Of a stretch of DNA of 64,000 nt, positions 8,719 through 16,577 are shown one piece after another (within the stretch, counting starts at the first letter, position 1; every line of letters starts with the position of its first letter). A program made the position numbers and the translations under genes. The notes under the pieces are model-generated. The model was given only the letters and a program-made list of their open reading frames with translations, had not been told where the DNA came from and did not search any database. The stretch comes from Roseateles_B sp041913905 (GTDB lineage: Bacteria > Pseudomonadota > Gammaproteobacteria > Burkholderiales > Burkholderiaceae_C). The stretch lies in the NCBI GenBank assembly GCA_041913905.1, contig JAYSEK010000032.1:3068-67067 (forward strand). The letters run 5' to 3'.

Positions 8719-8835
8719 GCTCCGGTGCCGAGTTGTTGATGGGCCGGCACAGCACGCTGACGGCGTCATGCGCCACCCAGGCCCAAAAGCTAAGCTGCGG
8801 CAGCCCCTGCGTCAAGGCGTGGGCATCTGCCGTCT
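8719..8835. pseudogene. Decayed, internally deleted copy of the MAPEG/AraC junction
   Basis: Bases 8735-8800 resemble the 3' part of the MAPEG gene at about 9980-10045 (on the minus strand SFWAWVAHDAVSVLCRPI, against YFWARVGHYAVSVLGLPI). They run directly into 8797-8831, which resemble the 5' part of the AraC gene at 10465-10500 (ctgcggcagcccctgcg, against ctgcggcagcctctgcg). The intervening ~420 bp are missing and stop codons interrupt. It reads as a deletion scar of a duplicated divergent pair. The remainder of 8675-9018 holds nothing I recognise. Confidence 0.7.
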
Positions 8836-9018
8836 CTGGGTAGGGGAGGGGTGGCGTGCCGGGTGGGACGCTGTGCGCGGGTGCATCCTGGGGGGCGATT
8901 CGAAAGGCGGGATTCGGCCGGGGGCGGGCCGTCGCGACTGGCGGCTTTGAGGTAGGCTGTCGTACCAATTCCACCTGTCGCCATGCGACTAACCCGATGG
9001 TTGAAACTCTGGTTAAAC

Positions 9019-9642
9019 ATGAAAAAAACCTTTTCTGCCTTTCTGCTCGCTGCTGTTGCGTTATCTAGCGCGACAGCGGACACCTTGGGTCCTGCCGGCT
9101 ATAAGGCTGGCGATCGCTGGATGTACGAAATATCGACGTCATCCGTTGTGGCGGCCAAGATTAATTACCAGCAGGAATACACGATCCTGTGGCTGGCAGC
9201 ATCAGGAAACTACGTCACTGGTCAGCGTCGAGCTAATAGTGGCAACACATGGGTGCCAGGTGCGAGCATCACTCCGAATCGATGCTTGGTTCTTCTGATG
9301 GATGTAAATGATAAAATTGCCGATGATCTCTGTGGCAAAGAGTTGCTTCCTGGCGCTAAGTTTGTGCGGGAATCGCAGTTCAGTCGCAGGGTGATTACAT
9401 TTGTGGGTGAATCGCCGGTGCAGGTGCCTGCTGGTGAAATGAATGCATTGCAGTTTGTCATCGACGAAGAATTCACCGGAGGCAAGGATGACACTGCACC
9501 GTTGGCAAAGAAGCGGCTGTGGAGTCTTTGGTACTCCCCGGATGCCAGGGCATTTGCTAAGTTGCAGCTACGTTATGTAGACGTAATTGGCGCGGAACTG
9601 AGGACTGTTTCTCTTGCGCTCGTCAACTTTTCCGTCAAATGA
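9019..9642 (+). CDS. Secreted protein of unknown function (paralogue of the 38.6-kb cassette gene)
   Basis: A 207-residue protein with a clean signal peptide (MKKTFSAFLLAAVALSSATA) and a mature domain with patches shared with the gene at 38600: GDRWMYEI against NSFWVYEI, PAGEMNALQFV against HAGEFEAIRVEY, and LWYSPDARAF against KWYAPAVQNV. Base composition is clearly lower in GC than its neighbours, which suggests transfer. GTTAAAC directly precedes the ATG and fits the integron core consensus GTTRRRY, but no attC is visible after the gene. The upstream in-frame ATG at 8983 was rejected because it would bury the signal peptide. Function unknown. Confidence 0.75.
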   Translation: MKKTFSAFLLAAVALSSATADTLGPAGYKAGDRWMYEISTSSVVAAKINYQQEYTILWLAASGNYVTGQRRANSGNTWVPGASITPNRCLVLLMDVNDKIADDLCGKELLPGAKFVRESQFSRRVITFVGESPVQVPAGEMNALQFVIDEEFTGGKDDTAPLAKKRLWSLWYSPDARAFAKLQLRYVDVIGAELRTVSLALVNFSVK

Positions 9643-9921
9643 CGCGGTGACAGGCCAATCTGCCAGCCAAATGCGAACGGTCTTTAATCGCAAATCGCTT
9701 TTAGATTGCGCAACTGCTCTACAGTCTTGATGGAAACATATTTGAATACGAAAGGCCGTGAGCTCGGGAAGCGTTAGTGAGTGACCGCATGCGATGGCTT
9801 GATGTTGCACCACCTCAATGGCATGACCGTCCACTCCGGCTCGCAACCAACCAACCACCTGAACCTAGACCACCCCCCCAGCGAACGCCAAACACCCCGC
9901 CGCCACCCGGTCGACACCCCG

Positions 9922-10326
9922 CTAAATCAAGCGCCCCACCAAGTACATCTGCGCCCCCACCCCCAGCAGGAAGCACACCGTGCGCGGCACGATGGGCAGG
10001 CCAAGCACGCTGACGGCGTAGTGCCCGACCCGGGCCCAGAAGTAGAGCTGGGTCGCGGTGGCGGTGCCGGCGTCCTGGCGTCCGGCCAGCACCACGGCCA
10101 AGGCCAGGGGGGCGAAGATGACCAGGTTCTCGACGGCGTTCAGGTGCGCACGCCAGGCTCGCTGGGCCCAGGGGGCGCGCGGTGGCGGGTCGGCCGGGGG
10201 GAACCAGGTCCAGCCCGGCGGGCCCAGCTCCTTGAAGCGGTTGACCACATAGGGCACCCACAGCAGGGCACACCAGGCGGTCGAGAGCGCCAGCCAATGC
10301 AATTCGGGGGACGTAGACTGCGGCAC
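9922..10326 (-). CDS. MAPEG-family membrane protein
   Basis: A 134-residue protein with about four membrane helices and MAPEG features (AHLNAVENLVIFAPLAL, ARVGHYAVSVLGLP). The eicosanoid/glutathione-metabolism family has many bacterial members of unknown substrate. The GTG start is chosen because AAGGAGG lies 5 bp upstream; more distal ATGs would add a non-conserved N-terminus. It is divergent from the AraC gene at 10382 with only 55 bp between. A broken copy lies at 8735-8800. Confidence 0.85.
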   Translation of the reverse strand: MPQSTSPELHWLALSTAWCALLWVPYVVNRFKELGPPGWTWFPPADPPPRAPWAQRAWRAHLNAVENLVIFAPLALAVVLAGRQDAGTATATQLYFWARVGHYAVSVLGLPIVPRTVCFLLGVGAQMYLVGRLI

Positions 10327-10381
10327 CGAGGCCTCCTTTTCAAGCGGACAGGAACAGGCCTCCACCATAGGCAGGAGCAGC

Positions 10382-11239
10382 ATGCGGCGCAGGGATGGTT
10401 TGGAAGTGGGCACAGGATGTGATGGAAGCACGGCGGCGCTCGCGGGTCTGCCGGCGCCGCTGCGGCAGCCTCTGCGGCAGGGCCTGGGCATCTGTCGCCT
10501 CCACGGCGAGGGCATGGACTGGCGGGCCGGGCCGCTGGCGGGCCGCATGCCCGTTGCCAAGCTGCTGTGGGTGCGCGCCGGCCGCCTGACGGTGCGGCAG
10601 GCGGAGCGCCAGCAGCGGCTGCAGGCGGGCGATGCGCTGATCCTGGACCCGGCGCAGCCCTTGCATCTGCAGGCGGACGAGGGTTTCGATCATCTGGTCG
10701 CCGTGTTGCCGGATGCGCAGCGGCCCTTGCGCGAGGCCGCCCGGCATGCAGGCGGCGCGCGCCCGCTGCCGTCAGGCTTGGCAACCTTTCTTTCCAGCTG
10801 GCAGGAGGCCAGCGCCGGCATGCCCTGGCTGGCCCAGTGGCACACGGCGCAGGCCGCACAGGCCTGGGCGCTGGCGGCCTGCGGGCCCTCTGCCGAGACG
10901 CCGGCGGCTCGGCTGCGCGCGCAGGCCCGCGCGGCCGTGGCGCGTGACCCGGCGGACTGGGACGCCCTCCAGCTGGCAGCGCATTTGCGCGTCAGCCGTC
11001 GGCATCTGGATGCGGCCCTGGCGGAAGAGGGCACGACGGCCAGCCGGCTGATCTGGGATGTCCGTCTGAGCCGGGCGCGGGCGGCGCTGCTGGCCGAGCC
11101 GGAGCCCTCCATCACGGCCCTGGCCTTCGAGCTGGGCTTCAAGGACAGCGCGCACTTCAGCCGGCTCTTCCGCCAGCGGCATGGCGCCGCGCCGCGACAG
11201 TGGCGGGCTCGGCAACTGCAGGAACAGGACGCCCGCTGA
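10382..11239 (+). CDS. AraC-family transcriptional regulator
   Basis: A 285-residue regulator with an N-terminal cupin-like sensor (GRLTVRQAERQQRLQAGDAL) and a C-terminal AraC DNA-binding domain (LAAHLRVSRRHLDAALAEEG, then DSAHFSRLFRQRHGAAPRQW). It is divergent from the MAPEG gene and its stop codon overlaps the speD start (TGATG), so it is co-translated with SAM decarboxylase. Which of the two it controls cannot be told from sequence. Confidence 0.88.
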   Translation: MRRRDGLEVGTGCDGSTAALAGLPAPLRQPLRQGLGICRLHGEGMDWRAGPLAGRMPVAKLLWVRAGRLTVRQAERQQRLQAGDALILDPAQPLHLQADEGFDHLVAVLPDAQRPLREAARHAGGARPLPSGLATFLSSWQEASAGMPWLAQWHTAQAAQAWALAACGPSAETPAARLRAQARAAVARDPADWDALQLAAHLRVSRRHLDAALAEEGTTASRLIWDVRLSRARAALLAEPEPSITALAFELGFKDSAHFSRLFRQRHGAAPRQWRARQLQEQDAR

Positions 11240-11610
11240 TGCAAGGCCTGCACCTCACCGCCGACCTGCGCGGTTGCGACCCCCGCCTGCCGCTGATGAC
11301 GGACCCCGCCGCCCTGCGCCACTGCTGCGTGGCCGCCGTGGCCGAGGCCGGCCTGGGCGCGGTCGCTGAACTCTTCCATCGCTTCACACCGGCCGCCGAG
11401 GGCGAGCCCAGCGGCATCACGGGCGTGGTGCTGCTGGCCGAGTCGCACCTGGCGGTCCACACCTGGCCGGAGCTGGGCGGCGTGACGCTGGATGTCTATG
11501 TCTGCAACTATGGCGCGGACAACAGTGGCAAGGCCCAGCGCCTGATGGAGGCTTTGCTGTCGGCCTTCGGGCCGCGCGAGGTTCAGCGGCAGGAGATCCG
11601 GCGAGGCTAG
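11239..11610 (+). CDS. speD: S-adenosylmethionine decarboxylase proenzyme (prokaryotic class 1B)
   Basis: Makes decarboxylated SAM, the aminopropyl donor for spermidine synthesis. The 123-residue proenzyme contains the self-cleavage site LLAESHLAVHTWPE, where Ser69 becomes the pyruvoyl cofactor, plus VYVCNYGADNSGKAQRLM. The start ATG overlaps the AraC stop by one base. Aminopropyltransferase activity is probably supplied by the membrane-embedded spermidine-synthase-like protein at 18167-19741, the only such gene in this window. Confidence 0.93.
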   Translation: MQGLHLTADLRGCDPRLPLMTDPAALRHCCVAAVAEAGLGAVAELFHRFTPAAEGEPSGITGVVLLAESHLAVHTWPELGGVTLDVYVCNYGADNSGKAQRLMEALLSAFGPREVQRQEIRRG

Positions 11611-11614
11611 GCCC

Positions 11615-11914
11615 TCAGCGGACGGCGGCCAGCACGGCGTCCATGCCCTCGGCCAGCCGGGACGGCTTGAAGCCCTGGATTTCGGCCTCCACGACGCCGT
11701 GCTTCACAAAGGGATCCTGGTTGATGCGCTCGCGCAAGGCGGCAGCGTCCAGGTCAGCGGCGATGATGACCCCGCCCCGGCCCTCATCCAGCGATCCCGC
11801 CATCAGGAAGGCGCCGGCCGCAAAGCCCTCGTCCAGCCACTGCTGGTGCTGTGCCATCCATTGGCCCGCCTGGGCGCGCTGGTGGCTGAATCTCAAGAAC
11901 ACGATGAACATCAT
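11615..11914 (-). CDS. YciI-family protein
   Basis: A 99-residue protein starting MMFIVFLRFSHQRAQAG with the YciI ferredoxin-like fold pattern (FLMAGSLDEGRGGVIIAADLDAAALRERINQDPF, shown here in two parts: FLMAGSLDEGRGG and RERINQDPF). The family's enzymatic role is unclear. It is the third gene of an operon with an old-yellow-enzyme gene and a TetR gene, 18 bp after the latter. Confidence 0.85.
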   Translation of the reverse strand: MMFIVFLRFSHQRAQAGQWMAQHQQWLDEGFAAGAFLMAGSLDEGRGGVIIAADLDAAALRERINQDPFVKHGVVEAEIQGFKPSRLAEGMDAVLAAVR

Positions 11915-11932
11915 GGACGCTCCATTTTGTGG

Positions 11933-12547
11933 TTACTGAACTGCACGCTTGCTGCGCCGCCCCGGCGTCCCTGCCGCCAGCGAGTGCAGCCAGGCCTCGA
12001 TCAGCTCGACTTCATGCCGGATGAAGCCCTCGTCGTGAAACGCATTGGCCAGCGAGGCAATGCCCTGGCTGCGGCTCAGCAGATGCAGGGCCAGGGCGTC
12101 TGCTTCTTCTCGGTGGCCGAGCGCCTCGAACTGCTCGCGCAGCCAGGTCCGGAACTGCCCGAAGATCATGCCGGCCTCGCCTTGCGACGGGTGCTCCAGC
12201 TTGGACAGCTCTGCGCACAAGGTGCCGACCGGGCAGCCGAAGCGCTGGATGTTCTTGCGGTTGCGGATCAGCATCTCCGCGAAGCAGCGCAGGCGATCGA
12301 TCGGCGTCGACGCCTTCTGCGCCCATGACTCCAGCATGCCCGCGGTCTTGGCCGCGCGCAGTGCGATCACGGCAGCCAGGATGTCGTCCTTGGACTTGAA
12401 GTGATAGTAGAAATTGCCGCGCGAGAGATTGACGCTGGCCGCGATGTCCGCGAAGGAGGTCTTCTCGAAGCCGCGTTCGTAAAACAGCTGGTCCGCGGCC
12501 TGGACGATCTGGTCGCGCGTGGACGGCAGGTCCGGCGCCTGCTTCAT
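11933..12547 (-). CDS. TetR-family repressor, likely autoregulator of the OYE operon
   Basis: A 204-residue regulator with an N-terminal TetR helix-turn-helix (QAADQLFYERGFEKTSFADI, then VNLSRGNFYYHFKSKDDIL) and a ligand-binding C-terminal domain that contains a cysteine in FGCPVGTLCAELSK. Its start overlaps the stop of the flavin oxidoreductase gene (ATGA). The twin palindromes in front of the operon at 13657-13695 are the obvious binding sites. By analogy with NemR, which senses electrophiles through cysteines, it may derepress on reactive carbonyls or nitro compounds (inference). Confidence 0.88.
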   Translation of the reverse strand: MKQAPDLPSTRDQIVQAADQLFYERGFEKTSFADIAASVNLSRGNFYYHFKSKDDILAAVIALRAAKTAGMLESWAQKASTPIDRLRCFAEMLIRNRKNIQRFGCPVGTLCAELSKLEHPSQGEAGMIFGQFRTWLREQFEALGHREEADALALHLLSRSQGIASLANAFHDEGFIRHEVELIEAWLHSLAAGTPGRRSKRAVQ

Positions 12548-13647
12548 GGCTGTGCGCCTTCAGCGATGGCGTCCGCGGTCGCGCCGGCGATCGGGTAGTC
12601 GGTATAGCCCCGCTCAGCGCCGCCGTAGAAGGTGTCGTGGTCAGGGCTGTTCAGCGGCAGATCCCGCCTGAACCGCTCGACCAGGTCCGGGTTCGCGAGA
12701 AAGGGCGTGCCGAAGGCCACCAGGTCCGCATGGCCGGCATGGATGGCCGCCTGCGCGCTCTGCTTGTCATAGCCGTTGTTGGCGATGTAGCTGCCGTCAA
12801 AGCGTCCCCGCAGGGCGCGGTAATCCATGCCGGAGGACCGGCTCATCATGTCGCCTTCCAGCATGTGCAGGTAGGCGATGCCCGTGCGGGACAGCTCGGC
12901 GGCGAAGAAGCCGAAGTGTGCTTCCGCATTGGAGTCCGCCATGTCGTTGAAACGGTTCTCCGGGCTCAGCCGCACGCCGATCCGGTGACGCGGCAAGACC
13001 TCGGCCACGGCGTCGATCACGTCAATGAGCAGGGCCAGGCGTCGCGCCGGCGTTCCGCCATAGGCGTCCGAGCGGTGATTGCTGCCGTCGCGAAGGAACT
13101 GGTCGATCAGGTAGCCGTTGGCGCCGTGGATTTCAACGCCGTCGAAGCCGGCGGCCAGGGCACGCTGCGCCGCATGCTGGAACTGCTGCACCAGGCCGGC
13201 GATCTCCGCAAGGGACAGGGCCCGCGGCTCCACGAAGGGCTGCATGCCGGTCGAGGTGGCCGCCATGCCCTGCGGCCGGAGGGCAGACGGCGCTACCGGC
13301 AGCGCTGCGTCGACCTGGTGGCTGGGATGCGAGATGCGGCCGCAGTGCTGGAGCTGGGCAAAGAAGGCTGCGCCGCCGCGGCGGACAGCGGCCGTCACGG
13401 GCCGCCAGCCCTCCACTTGCTCATCGGTGTACAGGCCGGGAGTGCCGGGATAGCCCACCCCCTGCGCAGAGACCGGCGCCGATTCGGAGATCACCAGGCC
13501 TGCGCCGGCGCGCTGCCCGTAGTAGGTGGACATCAGCGCGGACGGAACGCCGTGGCTGCTGGCGCGGTTGCGGGTCATGGGCGCCATGGCGAGGCGGTTG
13601 GCCAGCGTCAGGTCTCCCAGGCGGTAGGGCGAGAACAAATCGGTCAC
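12544..13647 (-). CDS. nemA: Old yellow enzyme, alkene / N-ethylmaleimide reductase type
   Basis: FMN-dependent NADPH oxidoreductase reducing activated C=C bonds and nitro groups. The 367-residue product begins MTDLFSPYRLGDLTLANRL and has the OYE signatures NRLAMAPMTRNRA, VEIHGANGYLIDQFL (the His and Asn that bind the substrate carbonyl) and a phosphate-binding segment near HADLVAFGTPFLANPDLVER. GTG start at 13647, 8 bp from the proximal operator. First gene of an OYE-TetR-YciI operon. The exact substrate is unknown. Confidence 0.9.
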   Translation of the reverse strand: MTDLFSPYRLGDLTLANRLAMAPMTRNRASSHGVPSALMSTYYGQRAGAGLVISESAPVSAQGVGYPGTPGLYTDEQVEGWRPVTAAVRRGGAAFFAQLQHCGRISHPSHQVDAALPVAPSALRPQGMAATSTGMQPFVEPRALSLAEIAGLVQQFQHAAQRALAAGFDGVEIHGANGYLIDQFLRDGSNHRSDAYGGTPARRLALLIDVIDAVAEVLPRHRIGVRLSPENRFNDMADSNAEAHFGFFAAELSRTGIAYLHMLEGDMMSRSSGMDYRALRGRFDGSYIANNGYDKQSAQAAIHAGHADLVAFGTPFLANPDLVERFRRDLPLNSPDHDTFYGGAERGYTDYPIAGATADAIAEGAQP

Positions 13648-13654
13648 GGGCGCT

Positions 13655-13697
13655 CCTAGGTCGGTTGTCCTAGTAAATGTAGGACGATTGACCTAGG
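13655..13697. promoter_or_regulatory. Twin TetR operators upstream of the OYE operon
   Basis: Two 16-bp imperfect palindromes, TAGGTCGGTTGTCCTA (13657-13672) and TAGGACGATTGACCTA (13680-13695), match TAGGWCRRTYGWCCTA and are separated by 7 bp. Together they also form one larger inverted repeat with CCTAGG at both outer ends. They lie immediately upstream of the oxidoreductase start at 13647. This is the arrangement expected for two TetR dimers repressing their own operon. Confidence 0.82.
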
Positions 13698-13748
13698 TGT
13701 GTCAACAGGCTGGCTTTCTGGCTTGCCACATGGGTGTGCCCTGCAGGG

Positions 13749-14246
13749 TCAGGTCTTGCCTTTTGGCCTGCCGGCGTCCTCCATGACCTGGCCGGCGCAG
13801 TCTCCCGCCCAGTACCGAGCGCCCGCTCCGCGCCGCCCGGCAGCATCCTGCGGGTTGTAGAGCTTGCACTTGGTGAGCGACAGGCAGCCGCAGCCGATGC
13901 AGGAGGCGAGGGTGTCCCGCAGCTGCTGCAACTCGGCGATGCGGGCGTCCAGCAAGGGCTGCCAGGCCCGCGAGAGCCGCTCCCAATCCCTGGCGTTGGG
14001 TGTGCGGGAATCGGGCAGGCTGGCCAGAGCGGTGCGGATTTGCTCCAGGTTGAGCCCCACGCTTTGCGCTGCGCGGATGAAGGCCACGCGGCGCAGATCG
14101 CCGCGTGCGAACTGGCGCCGACCCGAGGCGCTGCGGTGGCTGTGCAGCAGGCCTTGCTCCTCATAGAAGCGCAAGGCGCTGGCCGCCAGGCCGGCACGGC
14201 GGGCGAAGTCGCCGATGGGCAGGAGGGACGGGGTGGCTTCGCTCAT
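13749..14246 (-). CDS. soxR: Redox-sensing MerR-family activator SoxR
   Basis: A 165-residue protein: MerR winged helix (IGDFARRAGLAASALRFYEE), dimerisation helix, and the SoxR iron-sulfur motif CIGCGCLSLTKC (C-x2-C-x-C-x5-C) that binds a redox-active [2Fe-2S] cluster. Oxidation of the cluster by redox-cycling compounds turns on transcription. It is divergent from the questin-oxidase-like gene, with a SoxR box in the 110-bp gap. Its stop codon lies inside a copy of the interspersed GGGTCAGGTCTTGCC motif, so the C-terminus (GRPKGKT) may have been altered by that sequence. Confidence 0.94.
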   Translation of the reverse strand: MSEATPSLLPIGDFARRAGLAASALRFYEEQGLLHSHRSASGRRQFARGDLRRVAFIRAAQSVGLNLEQIRTALASLPDSRTPNARDWERLSRAWQPLLDARIAELQQLRDTLASCIGCGCLSLTKCKLYNPQDAAGRRGAGARYWAGDCAGQVMEDAGRPKGKT

Positions 14247-14288
14247 GGTCTGCGTCTCCGCATCAGGGAACGGTGATTGAAATGAAGC

Positions 14289-14319
14289 TTGACTTCAAGT
14301 GCACTTGAACTTGCAGTAT
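14289..14319 (+). promoter_or_regulatory. SoxR-activated promoter with SoxR box
   Basis: TTGACT (-35, 14289-14294) and CAGTAT (-10, 14314-14319) are separated by 19 bp, the overlong spacer of MerR/SoxR-activated promoters. The spacer holds the dyad TTCAAGTGCACTTGAA, the core of the SoxR box. It reads towards the gene at 14357. Confidence 0.88.
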
Positions 14320-14356
14320 GGCGGCATCTTGTCGTGAAGCAAACTGGAGAACAACG

Positions 14357-15523
14357 ATGAACGAGGTGCTGAACCAACCGTTCCAGAACTGGGCCCGCAG
14401 CCTGGATGCGACAGCCGGCGGCCCGAGCGCGGGCAGGGCCAGGACGGCCGCCGCCCCCAAGGCCGGTTCGCAGGCCTTGCTCCATTCGAGCCTGGACCAG
14501 GCTCAGCCTTTTGGCCCGGCCTTCGACGGTGCCATGAGCAACCACCTGCCCATGGCCCTGCATGCCGCTTGGGAGATGGGCGCGGACGCTGCGCGGCTGC
14601 AGGATCTGATCGTGCATCAGCGCCGCAAGCTCGAACCTGCCGCGCTGGCGACTGCGGCCGACCAGGCCTCGGCCCTGCGCGCCGCGCAGCGCCAGGTGCT
14701 GGGCGAGGGGCGTGGCGTGGCGGACGAATGGCTCGTGCATCGCGGGCAGCCCGGCGCCTACCCCTGGCTGCAGGCCTATTTCTCGGCCCTGCTGGCGCGG
14801 CAGTCGGCGGCACAGGTGCTGGCTTCGCACCTGGAGGTGCTGCTGAAGTCGCCCCATGCCTTTGCCTTTCATGGCCTGATCCGCACGGCGCATGCCTGGG
14901 AAGGCGGCCACCGCGGCGAGCTGGCCGCGGCGCTGGCCACCTGGGCCGCCTGGTGGGAGCTGCTGCCCGCAGGGGCGGCCGTGGCGCCGTCCCAGGCGCT
15001 GACCCCCGCGGACTGGGCGCAGGCCTTGCGCGAGCTGACGCAGGGCTGGCGCAGCGAGCTGCCCATGATCATCTATCGCATGCGCAGCGCCGCGGAGACA
15101 CCGGTCTACGCCGGCCTGGCCGAGCGGCTGGCCCCTGCGGTCAGTCTGGCCCAGCGTCGCGAGCAGCTCCTGGCCGTGGCGCGCGAGGCCTATCTTCACA
15201 GCCGCAACTTCACCGTGCTGCACATGATCACCGGCCTGCGAGCGCTGCGCGTGCTGCTGCCGCTGCTGCCAGCGGCGGTGGATCAGCGCCCGCTGGTCGC
15301 CGCGCTGGACCGGGCAGCCGTCGCCGGCTGGATGGCTGGTCGGCTGCAATGGCAGGATGCCGTCCCCGAGTCTGCCCCGCAGCCCTGGCCAGCCCTGCAC
15401 CGTGCCGCCCTGACCCAGGAGGACGAGCATGTGATCAAGGGCGTGCATGCCTGCTGGCAGGAAGACATCCGCCAGCCGCATCCGCAATGGCGGCAGGTGG
15501 CGCAGCGCATGCTGGCGGGGTGA
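14357..15523 (+). CDS. Questin-oxidase-family protein under SoxR control
   Basis: A 388-residue protein resembling the questin oxidase family (DUF4243): FDGAMSNHLPMALHAAWEMG with an early SNH, PYLQ-like PGAYPWLQAYF, HGLIRTAHAWEGG, and a late FTVLHMITGLRALRVLLPLL. Fungal members oxidatively cleave anthraquinones. There is no signal peptide, so it is cytosolic. The ATG at 14357 has GGAG upstream and follows the SoxR promoter by about 38 bp. The SoxR link fits the idea that SoxR senses redox-active quinones or phenazines and that this enzyme degrades them; this last step is inference. Confidence 0.78.
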   Translation: MNEVLNQPFQNWARSLDATAGGPSAGRARTAAAPKAGSQALLHSSLDQAQPFGPAFDGAMSNHLPMALHAAWEMGADAARLQDLIVHQRRKLEPAALATAADQASALRAAQRQVLGEGRGVADEWLVHRGQPGAYPWLQAYFSALLARQSAAQVLASHLEVLLKSPHAFAFHGLIRTAHAWEGGHRGELAAALATWAAWWELLPAGAAVAPSQALTPADWAQALRELTQGWRSELPMIIYRMRSAAETPVYAGLAERLAPAVSLAQRREQLLAVAREAYLHSRNFTVLHMITGLRALRVLLPLLPAAVDQRPLVAALDRAAVAGWMAGRLQWQDAVPESAPQPWPALHRAALTQEDEHVIKGVHACWQEDIRQPHPQWRQVAQRMLAG

Positions 15524-15630
15524 GGGCAGCCCGCTTGCGGGCTGGACGTGCCAGACGCCGCCTGGGGTGCGCCGGTGACCGGCAGCACCAGCGCCAGCGC
15601 AGGCTGGGCCTGGGGCCGCTGCCCGCGGCG

Positions 15631-16386
15631 CTAAGGTCCGTGCTGTAGCAGCGCCTTGGCCGCCTCGATGCGCAGCGCCAGCGGCACGGACGCATCGTTC
15701 ATCACCTGGCTGAGAAAGGCCTGCGGCGTCAGCGTTGGCGGGGTCGCGCCGGGCGGGCTGGCCTCGCAAGGCGAGGGGGCCTCGGTTTCCAGGTGCAGCG
15801 GTGCCAGGCGCGCGGTGGCCTCGCGCATCGCCTCGGGACTCAGGCAGGCCAGGCCGGCCAGCAACTCGGCCTGGCCGTCCGTATTGGGCGCCACGTCCAG
15901 CCAGGGGCAGTCGGCAAAGACGGGCGCCAGGTCCGGGCTGACGAAGGCGGACCACTGCCCGGCCTGCGCTTGGGGCTGGGGTGGCAGCGTGGCTGGCGGC
16001 GCGTCGCTGGCGTCCTCACCGGCAGTACGACTCTCGGAGCCCGCCTGCAGGCGCAGCCGTGCCGGGGCGACGTCCGGCAGGTAGCGCTGGCACAAGGCCT
16101 GAAGAAAGGCCAGGCCCTGGGTCGGCGGCACGGGCTCGCTGAGCGCGAACCAGAGCTGGAAGCCCTCGCCGCCGGACACGGCAATCGCCGGCGCCGGCAG
16201 GCCCAGATCCTGCTGCACCGCCTGCCAGACGCCGGCCAGGACGGGCCACTCGGCCGGCCGCGCCAGCTCCAGCACGAGGGCGCGGGTGTGGCCCTGCGCG
16301 TTCTGCAGCGGCGGGGGCGCAGCGTCCTCGGGTGACGGCGGTGAGCTGAGGAAGAGTCGTTGCCAGTGGGCGTGGAGTCGGTTCAT
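15631..16386 (-). CDS. Conserved hypothetical protein, possible primase-fold relic
   Basis: A 251-residue protein beginning MNRLHAHWQRLFL. Residues about 35-125 read as an alpha/beta domain (RALVLELARPAEWPVLAGVW, then AIAVSGGEGFQLWFALSEPV). The segment SGGEGFQLWF resembles the SGGxGxH motif of archaeo-eukaryotic primases and LigD polymerases, but with Gln in place of His. A second block has QWSAFVSPDLAPVFADCPWL and PNTDGQAELLAGL. A primase-like origin is only a suggestion. It lies 191 bp downstream of the FAD oxidoreductase on the same strand. Confidence 0.7.
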   Translation of the reverse strand: MNRLHAHWQRLFLSSPPSPEDAAPPPLQNAQGHTRALVLELARPAEWPVLAGVWQAVQQDLGLPAPAIAVSGGEGFQLWFALSEPVPPTQGLAFLQALCQRYLPDVAPARLRLQAGSESRTAGEDASDAPPATLPPQPQAQAGQWSAFVSPDLAPVFADCPWLDVAPNTDGQAELLAGLACLSPEAMREATARLAPLHLETEAPSPCEASPPGATPPTLTPQAFLSQVMNDASVPLALRIEAAKALLQHGP

Positions 16387-16577
16387 GGCGGCAGAGTCCG
16401 GATCGGGAATGAAGCGTCCGGGCGCTGAGGGCAGCCTGGCACTTGTCAGGGAGGCGGCGGCGCGATGCCGGCCAGCACCCAGGCCTCGAATTCTGGCGTA
16501 GGCAGCGGGCGGCTGAAGAGATAGCCCCGGCAGCGCATTCAGCATGGGCAGCCGCGGAGCTCTTGTGCGCGCCGATC

